Of a stretch of DNA of 64,000 nucleotides, positions 1 through 11,725 are shown piece by piece. This DNA is from Myxococcales bacterium. GTDB lineage: Bacteria; Myxococcota_A; Polyangia; Polyangiales; Polyangiaceae. Made by a program: the position numbers and the translations under genes. The DNA is taken from assembly GCA_016794345.1 (NCBI GenBank), contig JAEUKE010000263.1, positions 1 to 64,000 on the forward strand, written 5' to 3'. Numbering within the stretch: position 1 is the first letter of the stretch; the number at the start of each line of letters is the position of its first letter. The notes under the pieces are model-generated. The model worked only from the letters and a program-made list of their open reading frames with translations, was not told the DNA's origin and searched no databases.

Positions 1-2
1 TG

Positions 3-3104
<3,102 letters not shown>

Positions 3105-3123
3105 CCGCGGGGGGGCGGTCGGG

Positions 3124-5610
3124 TCACGCGTCGCGGTCGGGCGACTTCGACCAGTGCGCGACGTAGGGCGCGAGCTCGCAGGTCGCGCCCATCGCCGCGG
3201 CCGCCTCCCAGATGGGCGTCAGGTCCATGCTCTCCGTCTTTCCGCGCACGAGGACCGGCGGGCGGCTCGGATCGCCGGTGGAGCCGCGTGGCTTCGACCG
3301 CGCCGAGGTGCGAACGACGACGCGGAGCGGCGAAGGCGAAGTGAGCTCTCGGATCCGCTTGGATGCCGCGATGGCGATGTTGTCGTGGAGGAGCCGGGGG
3401 CACGCGAACTGCAAAGTCCGCGACACGAGATCGTAGGAGAGGTCGTAATTGATCGCGAGCGTGCCGATCTCTTCGAGCCCGAGCTCCTGCGCCATCGCGA
3501 CGAGAGACGGCAGCAGCCTCTGCGTGCCGACGCTGAGCGTGAGGACGCGGAGGGCCTTCGCGCGGCGCGCCAGGGCTTCGACGGTCTCGAGCGAGCTCTG
3601 CATGCCGCCGAGCCGCAGCTCCCGGAGGTTGGGAAGTCGGTCGAGCGTGTCTCCCAAGCGCGCGTGGTAAATCTCGCCCGCCCATCCCTGGTAGGTGCGT
3701 GGCTGACCGAGCTCCAGGACCTCGAGCGGTCGCTCGGACCCCTCGGCCAGGGCCGCGAGCTCCTCCGTACCGATGTCTGTGAGCTCGCGCAGGTTGTAGA
3801 GCCGCTTGCCGCCGAGCAGACCGGTCGTTCCGAATCGGAAGTGCCGCCAGACGGTGAGCCGCTCGACGGTGGACCACTCCCGCTGGGCGCCCGCGCCCGT
3901 GATCAGGATGAGGTGCTGCTGGGCAGCGTTGCGACCGACGCCACCTTCGCCGGTGGCCGCCTGCCACAGGAACCCGTTTTGAAACACATCGTCGCTCTCG
4001 GCGACGGCCCGGGCGATCTCGCCTAGCCACTTCGATCGGTTCTCGGCCAGAAGCTCGCCTTCTCGCTTCTTGGGTCGCTTGCCGGTGCCGTGCCTCGCGA
4101 GCTGGAGCTGCATCAGCTCACCGCGCGGATCGTCCGACTCCACCAGTCGGGTGGCGAGCTCTTTGCGAACCTCGAGGTCCCGCGGATCGTCGTACACCGC
4201 CTGGATGAGCTCGTTCACCAGGCGCTTTCCCGGTGACACCCGCCAGCCGTTGATGAGGTCTCCGATGACGTCGAGCTTCGCCTCGTTCGCAGCGCCCAAC
4301 GCAGGAGGCTCGAACGTCTGGAGCGCACGGAGCGCAAAAAGCAAGGACTCGCGGATCGGCGCCGGATTCGGATCCGGCCGGTTGCGCGCGCAGTGCTCGG
4401 CCAGCGGTTCGGCGTACCGCACGTCTCTCATGGCCACGAGCACGGCGGCGGCGGTTTCTTCCGCGCGCCGCACTTCGTCCTTGTTGGCGAAGAAGACCCC
4501 TGCCGTCAGGAAGTGGAGCACTTCCCGCGATGCGCGCCAGCTCGGCTCCGCGAGGTAGGCGGCGAGCTTCTGCTCGACCTCCCGAACGTTGCCGGTGCGG
4601 CCGGGATAGGGGAGACGGTCCCACCCCCACGTGCAGTCGAGCACGTCTGCGATCCGAGGGCTCCGCGTGAGGACCCACGCTTCCTCGAGCGCTGGATAGG
4701 CGATGCTTCGTCCCCCGCGCGGCAGCATGTCGAGCGCGATGTCCAGCAGGGCAGGGAGCTTCTCTTCGATCGCGCCCGGATCGAGGCCAGGAATCGACGT
4801 GTCGGGAAAGACGACCGGTACGGTCGGCGGCTTGCGAGCTTGCGCAACAAGATCCGCCTGCGCGGTTGCGTGCGGCGCCGGGAGCGGCACTTCGGCGACG
4901 AGCGGCGCGCGCTGCAGCTCGGCGGCGTGCCTGGCCTTCGCCTGCTCGACCGCACCCGGCCAGTGGATACCCAGCCTCACGAGCTGGGCGACGGCCTGGG
5001 CGACGGCGTCCGGGTCGGGCGCGGGGCCGTCGATCTGAAGGGGGAGCGCGAGCACGTCTTCTTCGGTCAACGTGTACGAACCCGAAGCCGTGGCGATCAG
5101 CAGCGCGAGCGCCAGCTGCCCGTACGACGCCTCGAGAGGGCCTTCCGCCAGCCAATCCGCCAGCACCGCCTCGGGCGACTCGTCGTACCGCGGGAAGCGC
5201 TCGTCGATCCCGCCGCGCTTTCGCTGGTTCCCGAGGATCCAGCAGCCGTCGGTGGCGAGTCGCTCCCCGTGCTCGCAGGCTCGCCGGGCGAGGCCTCGGA
5301 GCGCGGGCGGGACGTCGGGGAGGCGCGCCTCCGGGGTCCGCTCCGCGCGCGCCATCCCGGCCTCGCTCTCCGGCGAGTCGTGATCGAACGAGAGCATGAC
5401 GACACCGTGTGCGTTCCAGAAGACGACATGGTGGTTGCCGCAGCCGTCGTCTTCCGCGTAGGAGCCCGCCGCGCCGTCACCCTCGAACGTGTGCTCGAGG
5501 AGGCCGTAGCGGACCGCCGCGAGCGACTGCAGGATCGCTCGGAGCCGGACCATCGCGACGAATCGGACGCGTCGTGTCGCTGCTTCGAAATCGACTCTGC
5601 CCCCACTCAC
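3124..5610 (-). CDS. TIGR02996 domain protein with leucine-rich-like C-terminal part
   Basis: 828-residue protein of unknown function. Around residues 465-505 it has the TIGR02996 repeat-companion signature (AVYDDPRDLEVRKELA followed by ESDDPRGELMQLQLARHG), a motif found mainly in myxobacterial and planctomycete proteins, often beside Ser/Thr kinases or leucine-rich repeats. Downstream segments such as LPNLRELRLGGMQSSLETVE and AKALRVLTLSVGTQRLLPSL look like irregular leucine-rich repeats. The first 400 residues are not recognised; they carry no signal peptide or membrane helix, so a cytoplasmic location is likely. It begins 33 bases after the MoxR-type ATPase gene on the same strand, so the two are probably co-transcribed. 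A role in protein-protein interaction is inference. Confidence 0.75.
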   Translation of the reverse strand: MSGGRVDFEAATRRVRFVAMVRLRAILQSLAAVRYGLLEHTFEGDGAAGSYAEDDGCGNHHVVFWNAHGVVMLSFDHDSPESEAGMARAERTPEARLPDVPPALRGLARRACEHGERLATDGCWILGNQRKRGGIDERFPRYDESPEAVLADWLAEGPLEASYGQLALALLIATASGSYTLTEEDVLALPLQIDGPAPDPDAVAQAVAQLVRLGIHWPGAVEQAKARHAAELQRAPLVAEVPLPAPHATAQADLVAQARKPPTVPVVFPDTSIPGLDPGAIEEKLPALLDIALDMLPRGGRSIAYPALEEAWVLTRSPRIADVLDCTWGWDRLPYPGRTGNVREVEQKLAAYLAEPSWRASREVLHFLTAGVFFANKDEVRRAEETAAAVLVAMRDVRYAEPLAEHCARNRPDPNPAPIRESLLFALRALQTFEPPALGAANEAKLDVIGDLINGWRVSPGKRLVNELIQAVYDDPRDLEVRKELATRLVESDDPRGELMQLQLARHGTGKRPKKREGELLAENRSKWLGEIARAVAESDDVFQNGFLWQAATGEGGVGRNAAQQHLILITGAGAQREWSTVERLTVWRHFRFGTTGLLGGKRLYNLRELTDIGTEELAALAEGSERPLEVLELGQPRTYQGWAGEIYHARLGDTLDRLPNLRELRLGGMQSSLETVEALARRAKALRVLTLSVGTQRLLPSLVAMAQELGLEEIGTLAINYDLSYDLVSRTLQFACPRLLHDNIAIAASKRIRELTSPSPLRVVVRTSARSKPRGSTGDPSRPPVLVRGKTESMDLTPIWEAAAAMGATCELAPYVAHWSKSPDRDA

Positions 5611-5643
5611 CTCGGCGAACTTAGCCTGGCCGTAACTTCGCGG

Positions 5644-6561
5644 CTAGACGCCAAGGTCGGTCAAGCGACCCGCCACGAGCGCGCGGTCTTCCTGGTGCTT
5701 CAGGATGACACCGAGCGTCTCTTCGACCAGCGCCGCGTCGAGCTGGGATCGGCCCAGGGCGAGGAGGGCGCGCGCCCAGTCGATGGTCTCGCCCACGCTG
5801 GGCGCCTTCTTCAGGTCGAGCTTGCGGACCTTCGTGATGAACCGGGCGAGGGAGCCCGCGAGCGCCGCGTCGAGGCCGGGGACACGCGACGCGAGGATCT
5901 CGATCTCGCGCTCGGGCGGCGGGTAGTCCACGAAGGCGTGCAAACATCGCCGGCGGAGGGCGTCGGTCATGTCGCGCGAGCCGTTGGACGTCAACAGGAC
6001 GAGCGGCGTGTGCTTGGCGCGCACGGTGCCGACCTCGGGGATGGTGATCTGCATCTCCGCGAGCACCTCGAGGAGGAATGCCTCGAACTCGGGGTCGGCG
6101 CGGTCGACCTCGTCGATCAGGAGGACGACCGGCGAATCGCTCTCGAGGGCGGCGAGGAGGGGGCGAGCGAGCAGGAAGCGCCGATCGAAGAAGCTCGCCT
6201 CGCTCGCGGAGACCGCCGCGACGGCCTCGGCGACCGTGGTCGCGGCGGCCGTGAGCCGCTCGAGGCTGCCCCGGACGAGCTGGGTGTAGAGCATCTGCTT
6301 GGCGTAGTCCCACTCGTAGAGGGCCTTCGCCTCGTCGAGACCCTCGTAACACTGGAGCCGGACCAGGGGTCGCCCGAGCGCGGCCGCCGCGCTCCGCGCG
6401 AGGTCGGTCTTGCCGACGCCGGCAGGGCCCTCGACGAGGAGCGGGCGGCCGAGGGCGAGCCCCAGCTGCAGGGCGACCGCGACGGCGGCGTCGCAGACAT
6501 AGCCCGACTCACGAAGGGCCCGTGTGAGCTCGGGCGCGCTGACAGGTGGCCTGACCATCAT
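5644..6561 (-). CDS. MoxR-family AAA+ ATPase
   Basis: 305-residue AAA+ ATPase of the MoxR type, a chaperone-like class often involved in activating or assembling partner complexes. Walker A (GPAGVGKT) lies near residues 41-48 and Walker B (VVLLIDEVDRADPEFE) near 140-155. The following LLTSNGSRDMTDALRRRCLH stretch is the sensor 1/arginine-finger region. The start is at a pair of ATG codons (6561 and 6558); the reading frame stays open far upstream, but the homology begins here. The usual partners of MoxR proteins (DUF58 and VWA proteins) are absent; instead the next gene on the strand is the TIGR02996 protein. Family assignment is firm; the specific role is unknown. Confidence 0.9.
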   Translation of the reverse strand: MMVRPPVSAPELTRALRESGYVCDAAVAVALQLGLALGRPLLVEGPAGVGKTDLARSAAAALGRPLVRLQCYEGLDEAKALYEWDYAKQMLYTQLVRGSLERLTAAATTVAEAVAAVSASEASFFDRRFLLARPLLAALESDSPVVLLIDEVDRADPEFEAFLLEVLAEMQITIPEVGTVRAKHTPLVLLTSNGSRDMTDALRRRCLHAFVDYPPPEREIEILASRVPGLDAALAGSLARFITKVRKLDLKKAPSVGETIDWARALLALGRSQLDAALVEETLGVILKHQEDRALVAGRLTDLGV

Positions 6562-6684
6562 CCTCGGCCGGGCAGCGTAGCCGCTCGCCGGCGTCACGCC
6601 AAAGAGCGCGGCGGCCCTCGGCCGGGACGCCGGAATACGAAGGACTTCTACGTCCCTCGAAAACCAGAGTAAAAAAGGAGCTAG

Positions 6685-7947
6685 ATGTCCGAAGAGCGCG
6701 CCGACCTCGTCCGAGTCGACACGACCGGAGCGGCCCACCCCGTGGGCAGGCTGGCGAGCCAGTGGATGCGCGGGCGGCAGGGCACGTTCCGGGTCATGCC
6801 CGGGCCGCGCCACCTGGTCTTCATGCGCCACGTGGGAGAGGACGGCGTCCGCGACGAGCATGACGGCGCCGTCTGTCGGCTGGCCGGCGAAATCACGACG
6901 CCCGGGGCCCTGTGCGACATCGTGTCGCTCGTCGGGCAGGCCTCCTGGAAGGGTGAGCTCATCGTGACGAGCCCCCAGGCCACGCGCTCGATCTATTTCG
7001 ATCACGGGCACGTGATCAAAGCCAACTCGACCGCGGACGGCGAGAAGCTGGGGGAGGTGCTGTACCGCTACGGTGTCCTCAGCCGCGAACAGGTGGAGGA
7101 GACGGCCAAGGCCGTGAACAACGATCTCCGCTTCGGCGAGGCCGCCGTGAAGCTCGGGTTCGTGACGCGCGAGAAGCTCTTCAGCGTCATGCAGCGCCAG
7201 ACGGAGGAGGTCGTCTACGCCGTGCTCCTCGTGAGCGACGGCATGTTCTATTTCCTCGACAGCTTCGACGAGAGCAAGATCGTCGTGCACCTCAACATCT
7301 CGGTGAGCTCGCTCCTCATGGAAGGCGTCCGCCGGATGGACGAGACGCGCTACTTCCGCGAGCGGATCCCGAGCGAGCTGCACGTGCCCGCGCGCGTCTC
7401 CGGGCGCCCGGCCCCGGCCGAGGAGCACCTGGTGCCGTTCTGGGAGGCGATCGACGGCCAGCGCAGCGTCTCGGACATCTGCCGCGCCGTCGGGCAGGGC
7501 GAGTTCGAGGTGACCCACGCGATCTTCCAGCTGCTCCAGGCCGGGATCGTCGTCGTGTCACCCCCGCGCCCGACCGGCCCCGGGGCCATCGTCGCGCGCT
7601 TCAACGAGGCGATCAGCCTCATCCTCACCAACGTGGACGCGCTCGGGCGCGGGGCCGAGGTGCGGGACCAGCTCTCCAGCTTCGCCACCGGCGCGGGCAT
7701 CTACGACGCGCTCTTCATGGGCGCCGGCCCCGCCCAAGACGGGACGCTCTCGGTCGACCGGATCCTGGAGAACATCACCATGCTCGCGGGGCCGGGAGAG
7801 CAAGGCGAGGCGATGCTCTCCCAGTGGCTCTACGAGTACGCTTCGTTCGGTCTGTTCGTCTCCGAGCCCATCCTCCGGGTGAGCGCGGACCACACGAACG
7901 TCGCTCGCAGAGCGGGTGAGCTGCTCGCGCCGCTCGCGCCGCAGTGA
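6685..7947 (+). CDS. DUF4388 domain protein
   Basis: 420-residue protein. The N-terminal half contains a DUF4388 (PATAN-like) domain starting about residue 70 (CRLAGEITTPGALCDIVSLV), with the typical GELIVTSPQATRSIYFDHGH segment. A second module resembling a secretion-ATPase N-terminal helical domain follows (LGEVLYRYGVLSREQVEETA). DUF4388 proteins are abundant in myxobacteria and are often tied to signalling or motility control, but this one is uncharacterised. A strong ribosome binding site (AAGGAG, 6676-6681) precedes the ATG. The promoter region upstream (6562-6684) is more A/T-rich than its surroundings and is shared divergently with the MoxR gene. A hairpin with a short T run follows the stop codon. 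Confidence 0.85.
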   Translation: MSEERADLVRVDTTGAAHPVGRLASQWMRGRQGTFRVMPGPRHLVFMRHVGEDGVRDEHDGAVCRLAGEITTPGALCDIVSLVGQASWKGELIVTSPQATRSIYFDHGHVIKANSTADGEKLGEVLYRYGVLSREQVEETAKAVNNDLRFGEAAVKLGFVTREKLFSVMQRQTEEVVYAVLLVSDGMFYFLDSFDESKIVVHLNISVSSLLMEGVRRMDETRYFRERIPSELHVPARVSGRPAPAEEHLVPFWEAIDGQRSVSDICRAVGQGEFEVTHAIFQLLQAGIVVVSPPRPTGPGAIVARFNEAISLILTNVDALGRGAEVRDQLSSFATGAGIYDALFMGAGPAQDGTLSVDRILENITMLAGPGEQGEAMLSQWLYEYASFGLFVSEPILRVSADHTNVARRAGELLAPLAPQ

Positions 7948-7956
7948 GCTGCGCCC

Positions 7957-7975
7957 CCCTCGCGGTCGAGGGTTT
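7957..7975. terminator. Hairpin between convergent genes
   Basis: CCCTCG, a 4-base loop and CGAGGG form a perfect 6-bp stem in the 34 bases between two convergent stop codons, followed by TTT on the plus strand. It fits a weak terminator for the DUF4388 gene and possibly for the facing lipoprotein gene. Confidence 0.5.
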
Positions 7976-7981
7976 GACGGC

Positions 7982-8545
7982 TCAGAGGGTCGGGCCTTCC
8001 GGGCTCGCGCTCCTCGCGGCCAGGTACTCAACGACGCGCCTGGAGATCTTCCGAAGATCGGCCTCGTAGCGCTCCGCGGGGGCCTCCTTCATGGACCGCG
8101 CCTCGGTCGAGCTCTCGACCTCGATGATGTCGAGCACGTTCCCCAGCCGATCCTCGATGCTGACTTGCATCACGAGCTTGCTCGGGCGGCTGTATACCGT
8201 CGTGACGAGGCCGGGATCCATGTAGGAAATCTTGGGGCGCACCACGAAGCTCGCTTCCTCGGGCGCATCGTGGAGCCGGAGCCCGCCCGTGCGTTCCGCA
8301 TGGAGCTTGAGGTAGCCCGCAAACGCGCTCGTGACCTCCGCCGAGCCGTCGGCGAATCCCTTCCGGACGAGGACCTCGTCCGAGGAGCGTCCTCGGCTGG
8401 CGACGGCCGACGTGTCGATCGGGAGCACGGCGAACTCCGAGCTCCCGGCGAGGGCGTTCGAGGGCTCTTGCTGGATCACGGTCCAGCTCGGCGAGGTGCA
8501 GCCCGCGAGGAAGAAGACCAAACCAGCCACCGCAACGAGTTTCAT
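7982..8545 (-). CDS. Small lipoprotein, paralogous family member 1
   Basis: 187-residue predicted lipoprotein. The N-terminus MKLVAVAGLVFFLAGC is a short signal peptide ending in a lipobox (LAGC), so it is probably anchored in the membrane facing the periplasm. It shares its architecture with three proteins encoded at 10657-12252: an early xxVIxQ segment, FAVLP about 20 residues later, a central VRPKISYMDPG strand, an EDRLGNVLDIIEVESST strand and a C-terminal DLRKISRRVVEYLAAR helix. It resembles envelope lipoproteins of the DUF4136/DUF4410 kind, but this is tentative. A good ribosome binding site (AAAGGAG) precedes the ATG. Function unknown. Confidence 0.8.
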   Translation of the reverse strand: MKLVAVAGLVFFLAGCTSPSWTVIQQEPSNALAGSSEFAVLPIDTSAVASRGRSSDEVLVRKGFADGSAEVTSAFAGYLKLHAERTGGLRLHDAPEEASFVVRPKISYMDPGLVTTVYSRPSKLVMQVSIEDRLGNVLDIIEVESSTEARSMKEAPAERYEADLRKISRRVVEYLAARSASPEGPTL

Positions 8546-8587
8546 GGATGAGCTCCTTTCGTTTCGTTCCAGGCTCGAGTCTCGTCA

Positions 8588-8839
8588 TCAGTCACGCGCC
8601 GCCCCTGGAAGGAACGGATACGCACAGTTACTGGGCCAAGAACCGGCGAAGTGCGGCGGCCGGGCGGCCTCTTCCACCGCCTTCGACTCGGCGACGGACA
8701 TGGATCGGCACGTCGTTCGTGCCGGGTAGTCCGGGTAGGAGTCGAAGAGCGACCGCCCCTTGGAGCCTCGCGATGGTGACGAGACGCAGCCCGACGCCAG
8801 CAAGAAGACCGAGATCGTCGCCAGCGAACGCCAGTTCAT
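8588..8839 (-). CDS. Very small Cys-containing lipoprotein
   Basis: 83-residue predicted lipoprotein with signal peptide MNWRSLATISVFLLASGC (lipobox ASGC). The mature part is only about 65 residues, with two further cysteines (RTTCRSM and SNCAYPF). The frame stays open further upstream to 8980, but the signal peptide fixes the ATG at 8839. It lies 42 bases upstream of the first lipoprotein on the same strand and may be co-transcribed with it, while sharing a divergent control region with the OmpA-type gene. No family recognised. Confidence 0.65.
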   Translation of the reverse strand: MNWRSLATISVFLLASGCVSSPSRGSKGRSLFDSYPDYPARTTCRSMSVAESKAVEEAARPPHFAGSWPSNCAYPFLPGAARD

Positions 8840-9052
8840 GGCGAAGAGCTTGGGGCCGCAAACGTTGCTGTCCTGTCGAAAGTTTGTGTGAAAAGGTATG
8901 GCAGAATGAAATGAATCGAGGTGCGGGCGCTTCGCTCCCGTCGCAGCGAGCGACGAAGATTTCAGCAACGAAGCTGTCATCGTTGCGCTTGACCAACCGA
9001 CTTTCGTGGTGAAGGTGGTGGCGTGCCGGACGACGGCTCACGGAGGGAGACG

Positions 9053-9580
9053 ATGAAGACGTTCATTTCGATCACGATCCTCACCACCTTCGCTTCGCTC
9101 GCAGGCTGCAAGTCGCCCGAGCCGCAGGCGCCCTCGGGGCCCCAGGCTGCGGCGGCGACTCGATGGTCCCCGCCGCTTCCAAGGTCGGCGGACGGCGCGA
9201 CGGTGGAGGTCGATCGCGCGATCCTGGACGCCTGCGGCGACGTCCCGCGCGCCTACTTCGCCTTCGACTCTTCCGAGGTCGCGCCCGAGGCCCGCGCTGC
9301 GCTCGACGCGATAGCGCGCTGCTTCCTCACCGGGCCGCTGAAGGGAAAGACCGTGAAGATCGTGGGCCACGCGGACCCGCGCGGTGAGACCGAGTACAAC
9401 CTCGCGCTCGGCCAGAGGCGCGCCGGCGCCGTCGCGAGCCACCTGGCTCGGCTCGGTGTGGAGGAGGGTCGCCTCGCCCCGTCTTCACAAGGTGAGTTCG
9501 AGGCGACGGGCCTCGACGAGGGGGGCTGGGCGCGAGACCGTCGGGTGGAGATCTTGCTGGCTGGGCCCGAGGGCCCCTAG
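9053..9580 (+). CDS. OmpA-family peptidoglycan-associated lipoprotein
   Basis: 175-residue protein with a lipoprotein signal peptide (MKTFISITILTTFASLAGC, lipobox LAGC) and one OmpA-like domain over about residues 65-170. Visible family motifs are YFAFDSSEVAPEA, VKIVGHADPRGETEYNLALG, the RRAGAV helix and the closing RRVEILL strand. Such proteins bind peptidoglycan non-covalently and tether the outer membrane to the wall. The start is set by the signal peptide and by the ribosome binding site GGAGGGAG just upstream; an upstream GTG at 9023 in frame is less likely. The upstream 213 bases are comparatively A/T-rich and form a divergent promoter region with the 83-residue lipoprotein gene. Confidence 0.88.
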   Translation: MKTFISITILTTFASLAGCKSPEPQAPSGPQAAAATRWSPPLPRSADGATVEVDRAILDACGDVPRAYFAFDSSEVAPEARAALDAIARCFLTGPLKGKTVKIVGHADPRGETEYNLALGQRRAGAVASHLARLGVEEGRLAPSSQGEFEATGLDEGGWARDRRVEILLAGPEGP

Positions 9581-9600
9581 CTCTTTGGGGCCGGAAGCGG

Positions 9601-10623
9601 ATGGGCAAGCGGACGAGGCGTGCTGACAGGGCGGAGCTCGGCGTGCGCCGAGTCCTGGCCGCGCTGCCCGGTCCCGACGAGCTCGCAACGGCGAGGGTCG
9701 AGCTCGTCTCGACCGAGGGCCCGAGCGCGGGCAGCAGGCCCGCGGGCGTAGCGGAGGGCGACGACGGGAGGCGGTACTTCTTCAAGATGGCGCCGCCCGA
9801 GCACGTCGCCGCCGAGATCTTCGCTCACGAGGTCCGCGCGCTCGGCGCGCGTCCGACGGTCCCGACGGCCGCGCGGCGTCTCGCGTTTGCGGGTGGCACG
9901 CCGGTCGCGGGGATGCTCCAGCCGCTCGTGGAGCACGCGGGGGTCAGGCTCCCCACGGACCCGATGCAGTGGACCGAGCTGCAGCGGGAGGTCCTGCTCC
10001 GGGAGCACCCCTGGGAGTGGCTGCTCGGCAACCTGGACACGCACATCGACCAGTATGTCCTGGTCGGGCCCGACCGGCTGCCGCTCAACATCGATTGGGA
10101 CCACGCCCTCGAGGACCTCGAGGTCGACGTGCTCGATCGATTCACGAAGCGATCGTTTGCGATCGCGCCCATCCGGAACGCCCTCTACGACGCCTTCGCG
10201 CGGGGCGACGTCGAGCTGAATCTGCGCGGCCTGCGAAGGGAGGTGCGGCGCATCGCGCGAATCGACGAAGAGCCCCTCCGCGCGGCGCTGCACGACTGGG
10301 CCGTCCGCGCGGGCGTCACGGAAGATCGAGCGGACCGCGTCGCGTCGCGGTTCTTCGCCAGGAAGCGCGCCATCGGGGCGACGTTCCAGGCGCTCATGAC
10401 GGAGCTGGTGTACGAGCGCGCGGCGCGTCGAAAGCCGGGTTCCTTGCCGATCCGGGTGCGCGCGCGCATCGCCGTCAACGATGCCTGGCAGCGGCTCGTC
10501 ATCGACTCGCTGCACGACAAGGTCGTCATCCCGTGGCTTCGCCTCTACCGGCGCGCTCTCGCGGTGAGAGCAGCGCTCGGTCTGGCTCCAGAGACCGACC
10601 GGCGTCGTGGCCGTCGCCGATGA
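9601..10623 (+). CDS. HipA/PI3K-like kinase-fold protein
   Basis: 340-residue protein with no signal peptide. The layout recalls HipA/phosphatidylinositol-kinase-type folds: a candidate ATP-binding lysine (RRYFFKMA, K62), conserved Glu downstream (EIFAHEV), and a catalytic-loop-like GNLDTHIDQYVLV (residues 143-155) followed by NIDWDHALED (163-172), which corresponds to the metal-binding IDxxxxF/D segment. The position that is usually Asn in the HxxN part of the loop is Gln here (HIDQ), so activity is uncertain. The gene starts 20 bases after the OmpA-type gene, so the two may be transcribed together. The C-terminal 120 residues are Arg-rich and helical. Assignment is by motif order only. Confidence 0.55.
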   Translation: MGKRTRRADRAELGVRRVLAALPGPDELATARVELVSTEGPSAGSRPAGVAEGDDGRRYFFKMAPPEHVAAEIFAHEVRALGARPTVPTAARRLAFAGGTPVAGMLQPLVEHAGVRLPTDPMQWTELQREVLLREHPWEWLLGNLDTHIDQYVLVGPDRLPLNIDWDHALEDLEVDVLDRFTKRSFAIAPIRNALYDAFARGDVELNLRGLRREVRRIARIDEEPLRAALHDWAVRAGVTEDRADRVASRFFARKRAIGATFQALMTELVYERAARRKPGSLPIRVRARIAVNDAWQRLVIDSLHDKVVIPWLRLYRRALAVRAALGLAPETDRRRGRRR

Positions 10624-10656
10624 TGGTCCCGGCGGCTTCGCGAGCTAGTTGGAGGC

Positions 10657-11139
10657 TCAGTCGGCGGTGAGATCGAGGACGTGGTCCGCCACGTCCTCGG
10701 CCGCGTCGCGCAAGCTCGCGGTCCGATCCATCCTGCTTGTGCGGACGATGTCGAGAACCCACCCGTTCCTGTCCTCGATGTAGACCTCCATCCAGACGGC
10801 AGGGCCACGAACGGTAGCGGCGTCGCGGCCCAGGCCGAGCAGGCGTGGGCGAATCACGAAGTCGGCTCCGTCGGGGTCCCCGGTCAGCGCGAGCCCGCCA
10901 CGGCGAGCGAGCGAGGTCTCGAGGGCGCGCCGAAGCTCGACCTCCACTTCGGTCGGAGCGGGAGGCCCCTCCGCGTGCGGCGCCTCCAGCGGAAGGACGG
11001 CGAACCGCTCGGACTCTCGCAACATCGCGGCGTGGTCCTGGCGAACCACCCACGATCTTGGCGCGCAGCCCATCATCGTGAGCGAGAGCGTGAGCGCGGC
11101 GAATCGTGCCTGAATGCAGCTTGAATGCGCGGGCTTCAT
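10657..11139 (-). CDS. Small lipoprotein, paralogous family member 4
   Basis: 160-residue predicted lipoprotein, last gene of a three-gene operon of paralogues. The signal peptide runs from MKPAHSSC to LTMMGC (lipobox MGC). Family features: SWVVRQ, ERFAVLPLE, DFVIRPRLLGLG, an IEDRNGWVLDIV strand and a C-terminal helix with DVADHVLDL. It is the most divergent of the four copies and lacks the SST motif, with TSRMDRT at that position. It begins 4 bases after the stop codon of the preceding paralogue. It ends facing the kinase-fold gene. Function unknown. Confidence 0.75.
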   Translation of the reverse strand: MKPAHSSCIQARFAALTLSLTMMGCAPRSWVVRQDHAAMLRESERFAVLPLEAPHAEGPPAPTEVEVELRRALETSLARRGGLALTGDPDGADFVIRPRLLGLGRDAATVRGPAVWMEVYIEDRNGWVLDIVRTSRMDRTASLRDAAEDVADHVLDLTAD

Positions 11140-11143
11140 CGGA

Positions 11144-11725
11144 TCACCACGACGCGGGGTGAGGGGACTGTCGCGTTCGGTCCGCGAGGTAGACAGCGAC
11201 GCCGCGAGCGAGCTCGCGAAGGTCGCGGTCATGGGTCTCCCGGGCGAGCACCCGACCGAGCTCCACATCGGTCGAGCTCTGCACGCGGATGGTCTCGAAG
11301 ACGTAGCCGCGCCGATCTTCGATGGAGACGAGCAGCGACACGCGAGAGGGCAAGCGCGTGACGAGGTCCACGTGGCCGGGCTCCATGCGCTCGAGGCGCG
11401 GTCGGATGACGAAGTGCGCTGCCTCCGGATCGCGGTGTATCTCCGCCACGCCCTCGCGCGCCGCCTGCAGGCGGAGGTGCGCCGCGAAGCTGCGGCTGAT
11501 CTCGCGCGGGCCGTCCACGTAGCCCTTGCCAGCGAGGACCTCTCGGTCGGACCTCCGATCCCGCGCCAGCGCGGTGGTGTCGACGTCGAGGACGGCGAAG
11601 CTCGTCGCTCCCTCCAGCGGCGCGACGGTGGCCTGCTCGATGACCGCGTAGGGAGGCGCGCAGCCGATCCCGAGCGACGCGATGCACATCGCGATAGCGA
11701 AGATGACGGTTTTGCCAGTCGTCAT
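11144..11725 (-). CDS. Small lipoprotein, paralogous family member 3
   Basis: 193-residue predicted lipoprotein with signal peptide MTTGKTVIFAIAMCIASLGIGC... ending in lipobox GIGC. Family features: PYAVIEQ, TSFAVLDVDT, AHFVIRPRLERMEPG, an SIEDRRGYVFETIRVQSST strand and a DRDLRELARGVAVYLADR C-terminal helix. Its start codon overlaps the stop codon of the upstream paralogue (ATGA, 11722-11725), and the downstream paralogue starts 4 bases after its end, so the three are one operon. Closest in length and motifs to the copy at 7982-8545. Function unknown. Confidence 0.8.
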   Translation of the reverse strand: MTTGKTVIFAIAMCIASLGIGCAPPYAVIEQATVAPLEGATSFAVLDVDTTALARDRRSDREVLAGKGYVDGPREISRSFAAHLRLQAAREGVAEIHRDPEAAHFVIRPRLERMEPGHVDLVTRLPSRVSLLVSIEDRRGYVFETIRVQSSTDVELGRVLARETHDRDLRELARGVAVYLADRTRQSPHPASW

